DNA of 64,000 bases. Origin: Zygnema cylindricum. Taxonomy: Eukaryota; Streptophyta; Zygnematophyceae; Zygnematales; Zygnemataceae. Of the stretch, positions 47,717 to 59,205 are shown piece by piece. The DNA lies in the NCBI GenBank assembly GCA_037447655.1, contig JBBHKE010002217.1, forward strand, positions 333,420-397,419, in the 5' to 3' direction. The notes under the pieces are model-generated. The model was not told the DNA's origin. It ran no database searches and was given only the letters and a program-made list of their open reading frames with translations. Position 1 is the first letter of the stretch. Every line of letters starts with the position of its first letter. The position numbers and the translations under genes were made by a program.

Positions 47717-50700
47717 CTAGTCAATCTTTAATTTCAGACCACACTTCTCCCTGCAAAAAATTAACTTAGGGGAAGGCACAGGTTTGGTCATCATATCTGC
47801 TACCATCTCACTATCTGGTCTGTACTCTAAACTGATTATTTTGTTTTCTACTTTCTCTCTAACAAAGCTGAGTCTGATGTCCATGTGTTTAGCTTTAAAA
47901 TGGTGTTTAGGATTGGCAGAAATAGCGATTGCTGCCTGATTATCACAAAATATTTTCTGCACACCACTCTTAAGGTGACCAAGCTCACCAAGCAAAGACT
48001 TGACCCACATCAATTCTTTTACAGCAGAGCAAGAGGCCATATACTCAGCCTCCATGGTGGACTGAGCAATAACCTTTTGCTGTTTGCTACTCCAACAGCA
48101 AGCCCCATCACCCACATATAATACATATCCAGAAGTACATCTCCTCATCGGAGCATCACCATAACTGGCATCACTCCAAGTACTGATGTCAGTATTCTCC
48201 CCACCCAAATGCAACCATAGATCTCTAGTTCCTACCAAGTATTCAAGGACTCTCTTAGCTGCCTCCCAATCCTTCTTAGTGGGAGCATTTAGATTTCTAC
48301 TCAGCACTCCTACAGCTGCAGCTAAATCCGGCCGGGTACAATTCATAAAATAGATTAGACTTCCCACTATTTGCCTGTAAGGAATAGTCTGCATGAACTT
48401 CTGTTCTTCAGGAGATAATTCCTCGTCTAAGACTATGACTCCTTCTTCCTCACTCCCCTCACTTCCCTTCTTCAATTCCATTGGAGTTGTACAACTATTA
48501 GCTTTATCCATTTGAAATTTTTCAAGCATGTTCCCTATTGCTTCCTTTTGAGTCAATCTTATAATTTTTCTTTTTCGGTCTCTCTCTACTTCAATTCCCA
48601 AAATATATTTTGCTTCCCCCATATCTTTCATTTCAAATCTCCCCTTAAGATCGGTTTTCAGTTTATTAATTTTTTCCATTGATTTACTTAAAACAAGCAA
48701 ATCATCAACATAAATTGCAATAAATATAAAACCTTCCTCATCTTCGAAAACATAGATTGAGTGATCTGAGCTGATCCGAATATATCCTAGACCGGTAAGA
48801 AACTCATCAAGCTTCTTATTCCACTGTCGGGGCGCCTGTTTCAAACCATAAAGAGATTTAATCAGCCGGCATACCTTACTCTCCTCTCCTTCTTCCACAA
48901 ACCCTTCGGGTTGTCGCATGAAGATCTCCTCTTCTAATTCTCCATGCAAAAAGGTTGTTTTGATGTCCATCTGGTGCACTTCCATGTCTTCCGCCGCTGC
49001 TAAACTGAGAAGTATGCGGACGGAGGGAAATCTGACCACCGGGGCAAAGGTTTCCTCGTAGTCAATTCCTTCCTTTTGTGTAAATCCCTTTGCCAATAAT
49101 CTGGCCTTGTAGCGCTCGATTGTGTTATCTGGGTTCAGTTTTAGTTTGAAAACCCACTTAAAACCGATTGGTTTCCGGTTAGGTGGACAGTCCACCAGCT
49201 CCCAAGTATCGGCTGCCATGATTGAAGCCATCTCCTCAATGATGGCTGTCTTCCACCGGTTTCTTTCTGGACAAGTCATCGCCTCTCGATAAGTTTGAGG
49301 TTCATCTTGATGAGATAGTTTAGTTACCTTGTTATTAACCTGTTTTTCTTGCAGTCTTCTGCTACTTCTCCTCCCTCCCTCAAAATCTGAGGCCGGAATA
49401 GATGGTTCTCGTGGATTCTTTCGAACAAACTCGGCTTCTCCCCTATCCCTTGATTCCGAATCAATTTCCACCACGTCTTCCACTTCGAGTAGAGTTGTCA
49501 CTGGAGTTTCCACAGCCGAGTCCTTTTCGGTCTGATTTGTTCCTGCAAGAATGTCATCGTCTCTAAAACCTGGATAGTTAGGAAGCTCAAAGTCATCAGA
49601 ATTTTCTGACTCAAATCTGATTTTTACTGACTTTGTATATTTGAAGGGATCCACAGACTTTCCTTCATCCATAACTACTAGATGCTTTACTAAGATTATA
49701 TCTTCTCTTTTTAGATCATAAACTCTATATCCTTTAACATCCTCATCATATCCTAATAAGTATCCCGGTTTTCCTTTAGGATCTAGCTTCCAATTGGACC
49801 GATCAGTATCTACACTAAATACTTAACTGCCGAAAACCTTTAAATGAGATAAGTCTGGTTTCCGGCCTGTCCATCTCTCATAAGATGTTTGATCTTTTAT
49901 AGCTGAAGTAAGAACTCTATTTTTGAGGTAATTAGCACAGTTCATTGCTTCTGCCCAAAACCTTTTTCCTATCTTCTTATCCCACAACATACTTCTAGCA
50001 CTATCACTTAGTGTTCTATTTAACCTTTCAGCTACCCCATTCTGTTCAGGATTTTCAGGCACTGTCTTTTGGTGTTGAACCCCATCTTCCCTCAAAAAAT
50101 CCTCAAACTGGTTAGAAGTATTCTCTCCACCATTGTCACTCCTTACTCTCTTGATTGGAGTTTCATGGAGTTTTTCGCTCCATGCTTTATATTGTCTAAA
50201 ACAGTCCTCAGCCTCTGACTTGTTTTTCAAAAAATATACTCGGGAATACCGAGACCAATCATCAGTTATAGTCATCATAAATCTCTTCCCCCCCGGGTGA
50301 GGGCACTCTAGCCGGTCCCCAAATATCTGTGTGTACTAGATCTAGAAGTTTTTCTCCCTTGTAGGTGGTTGTTTTTGGAAAGGGTAATCTGTGTGCTTTA
50401 CCTTGAGCACACCCACTACAATCACTTATATCATCACTCTCACTGAACTGAATCCCTTCCACCACTCCCATCTTTTTCATCTCTTTTAACTTATCTAGAT
50501 TCACATGCCCAAGCCTCTTATGCCACATCATAATATCATGAACACCAGCATAATAAAGTTTCTTCGTTTCATTACTTAAGATCAGCCTAAACATCCCATG
50601 GCTACCTTTCTCAGCAATGAAATAGACATCCTCCTCAAAACTAGCAGTAAAGACTCCTTCCCTAGTGCTAGTGAAAAAACCCTTATCATCTAATACTGAT

Positions 50701-51002
50701 GTAGAGATAAGGTTTTTGTTCAGCTCCGGAATAAACAATACATCGGAGAATGTTAATATGGATGTCTTTCCTTCTACTAACACTTTCAGATCTACCGATC
50801 CTACAAGAGTAGTGGTGACTATCCTCCCATCCCCGTACTCTATCTCTACGGTGGGAATCTTTCTTATCTTAGTGAACACGTGTCTATCCTTACACATGTG
50901 CATGGAGGCACCTGAATCTATAATCCAGCCTGCTTCACCTTTCAATCCACCGTAAGCACATTTCTGCCTTCGTGGAATTTCAACCTCAGTTTTTGCCTCC
51001 AA
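47717..51002 (-). pseudogene. Copia pol: protease, integrase, RT, RNase H (three breaks)
   Basis: Pol cuts Gag-Pol, inserts the cDNA and copies the RNA. Protease: WIIDSGASMHM with Asp near 50918. Pre-integrase: WHKRLGHVNLDKLKEMKK and CSGCAQGKAHRLPFP. Integrase: DDWSRYSRVYF, RSDNGGENTSN and NGVAERLNRTL hold the D, D and E of the catalytic core. RT (within 49672-47717, an open frame of 651 codons): QMDIKTTFLHGELEEEIFM, SLYGLKQAPRQWNKKLDEFL and YVDDLL intact. RNase H: WSDASYGDAP, STMEAEYMA, CDNQAAIAI. Breaks: a frame change in a G7 run (plus-strand 50288-50294) between the pre-integrase and integrase core, and a TAA at 49825-49823 after the integrase. RT and RNase H motifs are all complete, so this copy is probably recent. 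Confidence 0.85.
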
Positions 51003-51011
51003 CTCCTCATC

Positions 51012-52076
51012 CTAAAGGAGCTCATCGTCCTCGTCCTCGGATTCCGCCTCAAGTACCTGTGTGACAAGGGCCTTTTTCTTTCCTCTCGGGGTACCACCGG
51101 TCTGCCCCTCCTTTAACCGAAGCTCGGTTAGCTTGGTGCACTCTGCCATATAGTGCCCCGGTTTCTTACAAAAATGACATAAACCTTTGGGAGCCCTTGG
51201 TTCGAACTCGCCAACCTGTTTTTTCTGCTCCCTACCCCCATAGTTTCCGACTGGTTTCCGGGAATCCTTGTTTCTCCAATCGGTCGCTGTTGCCAAGGCT
51301 TGGCCACTCTTTCCTCCCCTTCGGATCTCAATCGTATTCTCTCGAACGAGAATCATCCCTACCACTGAGTTCCATATCCACCTTGAGTCCGGCAAGTCCT
51401 GCACACGGTTGACTATGTTCTCGAACTCATCAGGTAACTTCATTAGTAAACAGTTAACTCTTTCTTTTTCACTAAAAACTTTACCCGCACTCTCTAGCTC
51501 CATGAAGAGTGTAGCAAGCTCATTGCAAAAATCCAACATATTTCCCCCTTTGTATACATACTCCTTAACTTTCTGATCAGCCAACTGTTGTTGCTGAATC
51601 GTACCACTTCGGTACATCTCTATGAGAGCCATCCAAAGATCGGATGCCCTCTCTACCTGCAAATGAGGACATGCAAGTCCTTGAGTGAGATGGCGTAGGA
51701 TGAAGTGCTTTGCCGCCATATTGTTGAAGTCCCAGGTTTCAGTATCATTCTCCTCGTTCCTCGGAATAGGTGACATGAATGCTAAACCAGTTGCTATTGG
51801 TGTGGTCGCCTCCTTCTCCTTTCCTTTGTCCACCACCTCTCCTTCTTTTGTTTCCTCCGTTGAAGGTGAATCCTCTTTCCTGGTGAATCTGCTTCCTTTA
51901 AACACTAGAGGAATTCCAAGACTTGATGGACGCCCCAATCGTCCACTCATTATCCCTCAAAACCTTTTTTCGCATAGAGCTCCTATCATCATACTTTCCC
52001 AGTATATGAAGCCAGTTCCATTAAATATTGGTACCCTAGAGGGTGGGCCCATAACCTGAAACTCTGAGACCTCCAT
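51012..52076 (-). pseudogene. Copia gag with CCHC knuckle, one premature stop
   Basis: Start at 52076 (MEVSEFQVMGPPSRVPIFNG). A TGA at 51959-51957 falls where relatives have Trp in EKHLWGI, a G-to-A change. After it the frame is open from 51950 for 312 codons, with LRHLTQGLACPHLQ, YVYKGGNMLDFCNELATLF and LMKLPDEFENIV as in UBN2-type gags. The CCHC knuckle CHFCKKPGHYMAEC lies near 51190-51149. A Lys/Glu/Asp-rich tail ends in TAG at 51014-51012, in frame with pol downstream. Confidence 0.85.
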
Positions 52077-52099
52077 AAGTCCTCAGAGTGGACAGCTTC

Positions 52100-53104
52100 A
52101 AAGAAGCCTATAGGATAATCCTGACCCCTTTGTGTTTAAGCAAAAATAACTGCCACCCTGGCAGACAAAAACTCTGACCAACTTCACCCGTGTGAAGACA
52201 AGACTCCCCTGAGTCGATAGCAAAAAGAATCTCTGAATTTGCTCCCCTGAGCAATAAGTTATAGAGGGTCAAAGTTGACCTTTTGTACAGAAGCTCTCTC
52301 GGAGAGGGGGTCCTATCTTCTAATTTTTCTAAGTCCTATCTCTCTCACAGACTCTATCTACTGATGTACGGAACCAATCAGAATTGAGTTCCGTACGTAA
52401 AAGTACAGCTGCCGGTGTACTTTATGTACGGACATTGTACGACATGGCCAAAATGTCGACACATGTCAAATCCGGATTCGGTGCCATAATCTCCGGAGAT
52501 TCCACAATCCAACGGAATTTCGCCACGCGTCATCCGATGTGGCGATGGCCACAAACCGCCGAAATCTTCCTCCGCGATCTCGGCGCTAATCCCGGCTGTC
52601 CGATTAAATTCGGTTTTAATCGTAGCCGTAATAAATACATGCGCGGTATTTGTTTCTTTTACGAAACAAATGCGCGGTACTGATTTTTGTCCGTACCGTA
52701 AGTCGTAGATTATATATTACTGGATCTATGTATCCCGTAATTCATTTCAGTTAAATGGTTTATCGCTTGTATACATATCTAAATAATTATCAAACTATAT
52801 GCTAGGTAACACTACCGCTAGATTAAACGGCTAAGGCTACCGGCTACTTCGTGTCTGCCGGCCGGCAGGTACAAGGATCAAATCCTGCCGCCGGCACGTA
52901 CATTTTAATTAAATATATAAACCCTAATATAAATTCCCGTAAAACTCAGGATAGCCAAGGTAGCCATGGCTCTAGCTTCCTCTCCAATTTCTCAGTGACT
53001 GCGACAAGTTTGAGAGTTGGAGAGAGAAGTTAGAGATAGACTGCCTCGACTTCTATATTTCTTTTCAGACCTAGAAAATACTAATAAAACCATTAGTTTC
53101 TACA
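52100..53104 (-). repeat. 5' LTR of the near-intact Copia element
   Basis: From TGTAGAAAC at 53104 to leader sequence near 52100 (approximate). It contains the ATTTTCTAGGTCT start block, the tRNA-like module, and U5 text (CTCAGGGGAG, GGTCAGAGTTTTTG) shared with all relatives in the window. Confidence 0.7.
52818..52890 (+). other. tRNA-like module antisense within the 5' LTR
   Basis: A-box-like CTAGATTAAACGGCTAAGGC (52818-52837) and B box GGATCAAATCC (52875-52885), 56 bp apart, followed by a GC-rich CTGCCGCCGGC. Same orientation relative to the LTR as in every other copy (antisense). Confidence 0.55.
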
Positions 53105-54234
53105 GTAACAGGGTTACATAATTCTTTAATTTCTAACAAAACATGGAATCTTGTTCCCCTTCCCCCTTGGAAGAAAGGCAATAGGCTCAAAATGGGTTTT
53201 TCGTGTAAAACAGAAGCAGATGGATCCGTGGACAAATACAAAGTTGTAACAGGGTTACAGAGTTGTATACCTTGCAGGTTAGAAACAGGGCTCCTATAGT
53301 CGGGGTTCAGAGCACCGCACCTGCGACGATAGATTAGCGCAACATAGCAGTGTAGCAACTTAGTGATGTAGCATAGCAACGCAGCGTGGCAGCATAGCAA
53401 CGCAACGTAGCAACATAGCAACGCTGCAGAATGTAGTTTGTACCATATTGTTCTAGAAGATAATTTGGATAGATTGTGGTTGACTGAGAAGGTCCACGTG
53501 TACATAAGTGTGATACCAAGTTGATTGTCAGATCACTAGATTAAATAGCCAAATAGATTTAGTGAAAAGACACACTCTAATATAAAATTCCCGTAAAACT
53601 CAGGATAGCCAAGGTAGCCATGGCTCTAGCTTCCTCTCCAATTTCTCAGTGACTGCGACAAGTTTGAGAGTTGGAGAGAGAAGTTAGAGATAGACTGCCT
53701 CGACTTCTATATTTCTTTTCAGACCTAGAAAATACTAATAAAACCATTAGTTTCTACAGTAACAGGGTTACATAATTCTTTAATTTCTAACAAAACATGG
53801 AATCTTGTTCCCCTTCCCCCTTGGAAGAAAGGCAATAGGCTCAAAATGGGTTTTTCGTGTAAAACAGAAGCAGATGGATCCGTGGACAAATACAAAGTTG
53901 TAACAGGGTTACAGAGTTGTATACCTTGCAGGTTAGAAACAGGGCTCCTATAGTCGGGGTTCAGAGCACCGCACCTGCGACGATAGATTAGCGCAACATA
54001 GCAGTGTAGCAACTTAGTGATGTAGCATAGCAACGCAGCGTGGCAGCATAGCAACGCAACGTAGCAACATAGCAACGCCGCAGAATGTAGTTTGTACCAT
54101 ATTGTTCTAGAAGATAGTTTGGATAGATTGTGGTTGACTGAGAAGTTCCACGTGTACATAAGTGTGATACCAAGTTGATTGTCAGATCACTAGATTAAAT
54201 AGCCAAATAGATTTAGTGAAAAGACACACTCTTT
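52927..54234 (+). repeat. 654-bp chimeric tandem duplication
   Basis: Two nearly identical units in direct repeat, offset exactly 654 bp (for example TAACAGGG at 53106 and 53760). Each unit holds the first about 180 bp of the Copia LTR in reverse, a Copia-B RT fragment of about 128 bp, and the AGCAACG minisatellite. It ends in LTR-like sequence ending GTGAAAAGACACACTCT. The 144-codon minus-strand ORFs in each unit are consequences of the duplication, not genes. Confidence 0.9.
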
Positions 54235-54400
54235 TGCAGTAGACCTTCGCAGTGAGCTTTCAACTTGTAAGCTCGTTCCAATCAATAAAGTTCAACTCTT
54301 ACTGTGAATGCTTTGTATCACTGCTGTTGTTACGAGGGGATTAATGGGGTTATTCCGCTATGCATTATGGGTGTGGTTTTACATTATTATTCCTTTTACA
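53260..54400 (+). mobile_element. Putative 5' LTR of the Gypsy element, invaded and duplicated
   Basis: The stretch up to 54400 ends in TTTTACA and is followed immediately by a tRNA-Met-like primer site. AATCAATAAAG near 54282 could be the LTR polyadenylation signal. The LTR start cannot be placed because of the 654-bp duplication. Confidence 0.5.
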
Positions 54401-54413
54401 TTGATATCAGAGC
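54401..54413 (+). other. Gypsy primer binding site
   Basis: TTGATATCAGAGC differs by one base from the usual plant tRNA-iMet site containing TGGTATCAGAGC. It directly follows an LTR end in ACA. Confidence 0.65.
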
Positions 54414-54434
54414 TGATCCTCGTGACTCGACAAC

Positions 54435-55436
54435 ATGGGAGCGCACGGCGTATCCACAGCGAACATGTTGGCGCAAGTTCTTCACGAGTTAGAAAATGTT
54501 AGATTACAGAATGCTCAAACGAGTGACACAGTCGCAAACTTGGAGTCTCGTCTTGGTGAAAAAATTCATGGAGGCATGAAGAGAGATTTGAGGCGACCTA
54601 ATTTAAGACTTCCCGACAAGTTTGACCCGGCCAAACACAAGAATCTCGATGCGTGGTTGTTTTCCATTGCGAATTACCTTGAGAATTTTCCCAGCCTATC
54701 GGATCGTGAGAAGATTCATTATGCAGGCAGTCTTCTTAAAGGGGTAGCAGGAGCATGCTAGAGGACCATGGTCGAGAGCGAGGAGATACCCACTGATTGG
54801 ACCCTTTTCATTCAGCTTCTCCGTGACTCTTAGCAACTCGTGAACACGGTCAAGGCTGCGAGGGACAAAATCTCGGTTCTAAAGCAACGCACCTCAGTGT
54901 ATGAGTACACGCAACGATTCTTGGAATGCAAGGTTCAAATACCAACGATGACGGAGGACGAAGCCGTGGATCGTTACGTGAAAGGGCTCAAGGCCTCCAT
55001 CCGGAGGGATGTGGAACAATATCTCGCACGGGAAAGTACGACTCCTAGCCTCTCGGCAATTATTCGGTACGCGGAACAGACCGATTCGATAGACTTCACC
55101 CTCTGTAGATCGTATCATTTTGGGTCGAGCTGTGATCGGGGAGAGCGACGAGACGATGGTCCGACTCCCATGGAGATCGGAGCGATTGATGACGATAAGG
55201 ATGTAGTCAATGTATTGAGGAAAAAGAAGAAGACTCCCAAGGCCAAGACCAATGACATGTCCCCTGAAGAGCTCCATCGGAGAAAGCAAAACGGTTTATG
55301 CTTCCAGTGTGGTTCCCCGGAACATATCCCCAAAGATTGCCCAAAACGGGGAATTCCTAAGAAAAGCAAGCTTAATGTCATGAGGTTAGCTGGCAAAGGG
55401 GGAAACCCTTTGATTTTCCAAGGCCGATCAGAATGA
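54435..55436 (+). pseudogene. Gypsy gag with CCHC knuckle
   Basis: One reading frame from 54435 with stops at 54759-54761 (TAG) and 54831-54833 (TAG). An N-terminal coiled-coil-like segment is followed by LRLPDKFDPAKHKNLDAWLF, the retrotransposon gag core, VYEYTQRFLECKVQIP and the knuckle CFQCGSPEHIPKDC near 55301-55342. Gag forms the particle and binds RNA. Confidence 0.8.
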
Positions 55437-58400
55437 GCGCAGCTAGCTTCATGGTGGACTCCAGCGCGTCGGGGAACTTCATCAACGGGAAGACGGTGAA
55501 AAAGTTGAAACTTCCTCTTGTGGTTCTATAGGATTAATAGACAGTTCAATTGGCCAACAGAAGTTCCCTCTTGGTTACTCATCACACCTTGAGATTACGC
55601 GTCCGAATGGGGAAATTCTAATGGTATGACACGCTTCATGTATTACCTCTTGGAGACCATGAGGTAATCTTGGGGAAACCGTGGCACCGCAAATGGAACC
55701 CGACGATCGATTGGAGAAACAATAGCATGAAAGTGAGGAAAGGCAAAAAAGAGTTTGAGGTAAATGTGGGAGCGGTTGGTAAGGAGTTGGAAGAGGGACG
55801 CCTACTTTTTGGCCTTACAACTAAAGAGGGCACTTAAGAAAAGGGAGACAATTGGAATGGCAGTCGTCAGACCCATAGAGTAAACGAAAGAGGGGATTCT
55901 CGAGGAATGGAGTAAGAAAGATCCCGACTTCGACTCTAAAGAGGTGACGACTCAAAAAAGACCTTCGTAGAGGCCCCGGAAATAGTAACAAAGCTTCTCG
56001 ATGAGTATGTTGATGTCTTTCCCCCAAAGCTCTCGGAAGGTTTGCCTCCAAAGCGTGACGTAGACCACAAGATAAAGCTTGTTCCTAGAGCTGTACCATA
56101 TAAGATGAGCTACACCGAATTAGACCAACTCAAAAGCAACTTGCGGAGTTAGTCGAAGCGGGAGCAATTGAACTGAGCAAGTCACCGTATGGAGCCCCCG
56201 TCCTCTTCGTGAATAAGAAAGTTGGAGGTTACGTATGTGTGTGGACTATCGAGCGCTAAATAAGTTGACGTTTAAAAATGCGTACGCTCTACCAAGGATA
56301 GATGAATTATTAGACCGGTTAAGTGGTGCCAAATATTTTTTGAAGATAGACTTACGTAGTGGATATCATCAAATTAGGATCACCGGGGAAGATGAGGAAA
56401 AGTCAACATTTGGGACTCGGTACGGCCATTTTGAAATCCTGGTTATGCCATTCGGATTGACCAACGCGCCGACGACCTTTATGCATTTGATGAATTCTAT
56501 CTTTCGGCAATATTTGGACGCTTTTGTAATCGTCTTTTTGGACGACATTTTGGTCTATAGCAAGATTGAAGAGGATCATCTGGTGCACCTGCGAACAGTC
56601 TTACAAGTCCTCAGAGATAACAGGTTGTACGCGAGGAGTGAATGTGACTTCTTGATGGAGAAAATTTAATTTTTGGGTCTTATGGTGAGCCGGGATGGAA
56701 TCGGAGTGGATCCAAACAAAACTAGGGTAGTTAAAGAGTGGCCGCAGCCGACTAACGTTACGGAGTTACGGAGCTTTCTTAGATTATGCTCCTACTATCG
56801 CTGATTTGTCGAGGGTTTCGCATAAATCGCTGCTCCGCTCACGGACCTACTCAAGAATGACGTGCCCAAAAATGGAAATGGATCAAGGGGCAGCTTTTGA
56901 CATGTTAAAAGAGCGATTGGTGACCGCCCTTGTGTTAGCCATTCCTGACCCCAAGTTACCTTGGACGATAATTACCGACGCCAACGATACTGCTATTGGA
57001 GCGATTCTTATTCAGGATCATGGAAAAGGCCTACAACCTATTGCCTACGACAGTCGGAAACTAAAGGCGGAGAACTTAATTGGGCCACGCATGAAAAGGA
57101 GACAATAGCGATCATTAATGCGTCAGAAGTCTAAAAGTGCTACTTTCAAGGGAAGCGGATTACTGTAATCACTGATCACCACGCGTTACAATATCTCCAA
57201 ACGCAGCCTAAGTTGTCAAAGAAACAAGTGACATGGATGACCTTTCTTCAGACTTTCAGACCGGAGCTAGCAGTAGAATAGAAACGGGGCAAGACAACCC
57301 GGCAGATGCTCTGTCAGAAGGCCAGGTGTCGCTGTGCCAGCGACCGAGCAAGTATCGCAATTATCGCAGGACTGAAGCGAAAGTGCTGTGAGAAGAGACA
57401 CCGCAGCGGTGGACAAAACGCAAGACCAAAAAGTCAGCGCATTGACAAGTACGGTGCAAGTGGATGAGCAGTGGCTAAGTAAGATTAAGGCCACGTACGA
57501 CGGCGATGATGCAATCTAAGAACTAGCCAAACGAAAGATCTTAGTTCGAACTGCCAACGGCATGTGGCGGTACAGACCGAGTTAGACGCCTCGAATTTAT
57601 GTTCCAACAAAGAAAATGTTACTTCACACGATACTTGAAATGAGTCATGACGAGCCACTCAGTGGATATTTCGGTCGAGATAAAACAATTGCATGAGTGG
57701 CTGAGGCATACCACTGGCCGAATATGACACGGGACATCGCGGAGTATGTCAAAACCTGTGACTCTTGTAACACGAATAAATCGGAATCGGGCCGTCAAGG
57801 ACTTTTACAACCTCTTCCGATACCATTTGTTCTTTGGGAAGCGATTTCGATGGATTTTATAGTGGCTCAGACGTTGACTCCAGAAAGCTATGACTCCATA
57901 TTTTTCTTCGTGGGTTACCTTACGAAAATGGCGCACTTCTTACCCACGAACCCCACGGCTACAGCTCGGGATGTGGCTGACTTATTCCTTAAAGAGATAT
58001 TCCAAAGAAAATCGTGAAAAAAAAAGTCATCACAAACTTCCAAAGAAAATTGTGTGCGATCGTGATAGAAAATCAGTCAGTCACTTTTGGAAGAGTCTGT
58101 TCGAGTTGTGTGGAACTCAGTTAGCCATGTCCACAGCGTACCTCTTGCAGACCGAGGGTCAGACCAAAAGGTGAACAAAACCTTGGAGGAAGCCTTAAGG
58201 GCTTATGTGTTGGTGCACCAAACGGATTGGGTTAATCATTTGACAACAATTGAAGGGCGTACAATAGTGATGTCCACTCGTCCACTAACGTTATGTCATT
58301 CTCTCTAAATGGGTGGCAACCCATCCTCCCACAAAACTTATTGATCACCGATTGCCCCACACTCGCCGCTATGGATTTTGCGCGAACATTGCAGGTGAAT

Positions 58401-59100
58401 CTCGAAAAGGCGGCGAAGATACTCCAACAAGCAAAGGATCGTCAAAAGTTGCAGGCCGACGCTCATAGAAATGACATCGCCTTTGGTGTTGGGGAAAAAA
58501 TTTGTCTTAATATGGCAAACATGTCCTTACCGGGTGCCCCCTCAAAGAAATTGGCACTGATATTTACACGACCATTTACTGTGCTTTCCAAAATAAGCCA
58601 AGTGGCCTACAAACTTGATATACCAAAAGAATGGCAAATACACAATGTGTTCCATGTCTCACTCCTCAAGCCGTTTCACGACCCCGATTCAGTATTTCCT
58701 AATCGCCATCCTATACCCCACTACCGCCAATTCAAGGTACCTCAGATGAATTCGAGTTGGAGGAAATTATGCAGTCGCGTCGACTACGATATTCTGACTC
58801 TACGCAATATTTGGTGCGGTGAAAAGGCTACAAAGTTGAGGACGATTCTTGGGTGGACAAAAAGGACCTTCATTCACCCAATTTGCTGCGCTGGTTTACA
58901 CAGTCTGGACACTCAACATAATCGGAAGGGCGGTCGCAATAGGCGCAATAAGGGAACAAATCGCAATATCGCAACTGTCAAAATCATCTTGAGGACTTGG
59001 CGAGGAAGCGCAATGGTGATGATGATAGACCGCAACACTATGAATGCGCAGCCACTGAAGCGCAGCATAGTAACAGCGCCGTAAGAGAATCCCAGCGTCA
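55437..59100 (+). pseudogene. Ty3/Gypsy chromovirus pol (protease, RT, RNase H, integrase, chromodomain), decayed
   Basis: Protease remnant FMVDSSASGNF (Ser for the catalytic-loop Gly). RT 56235-56669 is the best kept part: [56 protein letters not shown] and [10 protein letters not shown]. RNase H: IITDANDTAIGAIL and PIAYDSRKL. Integrase: YHWPNMTRDIAEYVKTCDSCN and WEAISMDFIV. Then VFHVSLLKPFHDP, and a C-terminal chromodomain near 58745-58920 (EFELEEIM, YLVR, KGY, DDSW) in which the core Trp codon is TGA. Many stops and frame breaks throughout. The integrase-plus-chromodomain order marks a chromovirus, whose chromodomain guides insertion into heterochromatin. Confidence 0.8.
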
Positions 59101-59205
59101 CCGTTGCGCTGACAGTAAAGCGCAACGGTGCAGTTGTGAATTGTAACATTGGCGACATCAAACCCTCAGTATCGTCGCAGCAGCGCAATCTACAAAATGT
59201 TGGAC
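58920..59205 (+). repeat. GCGCAA-rich degenerate repeat array
   Basis: More than a dozen GCGCA/CGCAA words in about 280 bp downstream of the chromodomain. The style resembles the AGCAACGC array in 53330-53430, but units do not align cleanly. Confidence 0.5.

Larger units (their letters stand above)
47466..53104 (-). mobile_element. Near-intact Copia retrotransposon (minus strand)
   Basis: The 5' LTR starts TGTAGAAACTAATGG at 53104 (minus) and runs to about 52100. The interior carries gag (52076-51012) and pol (51002-47717). The polypurine tract AAAATAAGGGGAG directly precedes the 3' LTR at 47703, which is cut at 47466 after 238 bp. Gene order gag, protease, integrase, RT, RNase H is that of Ty1/Copia. 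Coding damage is slight: one TGA in gag, a TAG at the gag-pol junction, one frameshift in a run of seven G, and one TAA. No canonical TGGTATCAGAGC primer site was found at the leader. Target duplications cannot be seen because the 3' LTR is truncated. Confidence 0.85.

Noticed and set aside
53071-54159. Two identical 144-codon minus-strand ORFs (53071-53505, 53725-54159) and a longer relative at 46975-47472
   Set aside because: They lie across LTR, minisatellite and antisense of a Copia RT fragment. Their shared sequence is explained by the 654-bp duplication, and they show no protein motif.
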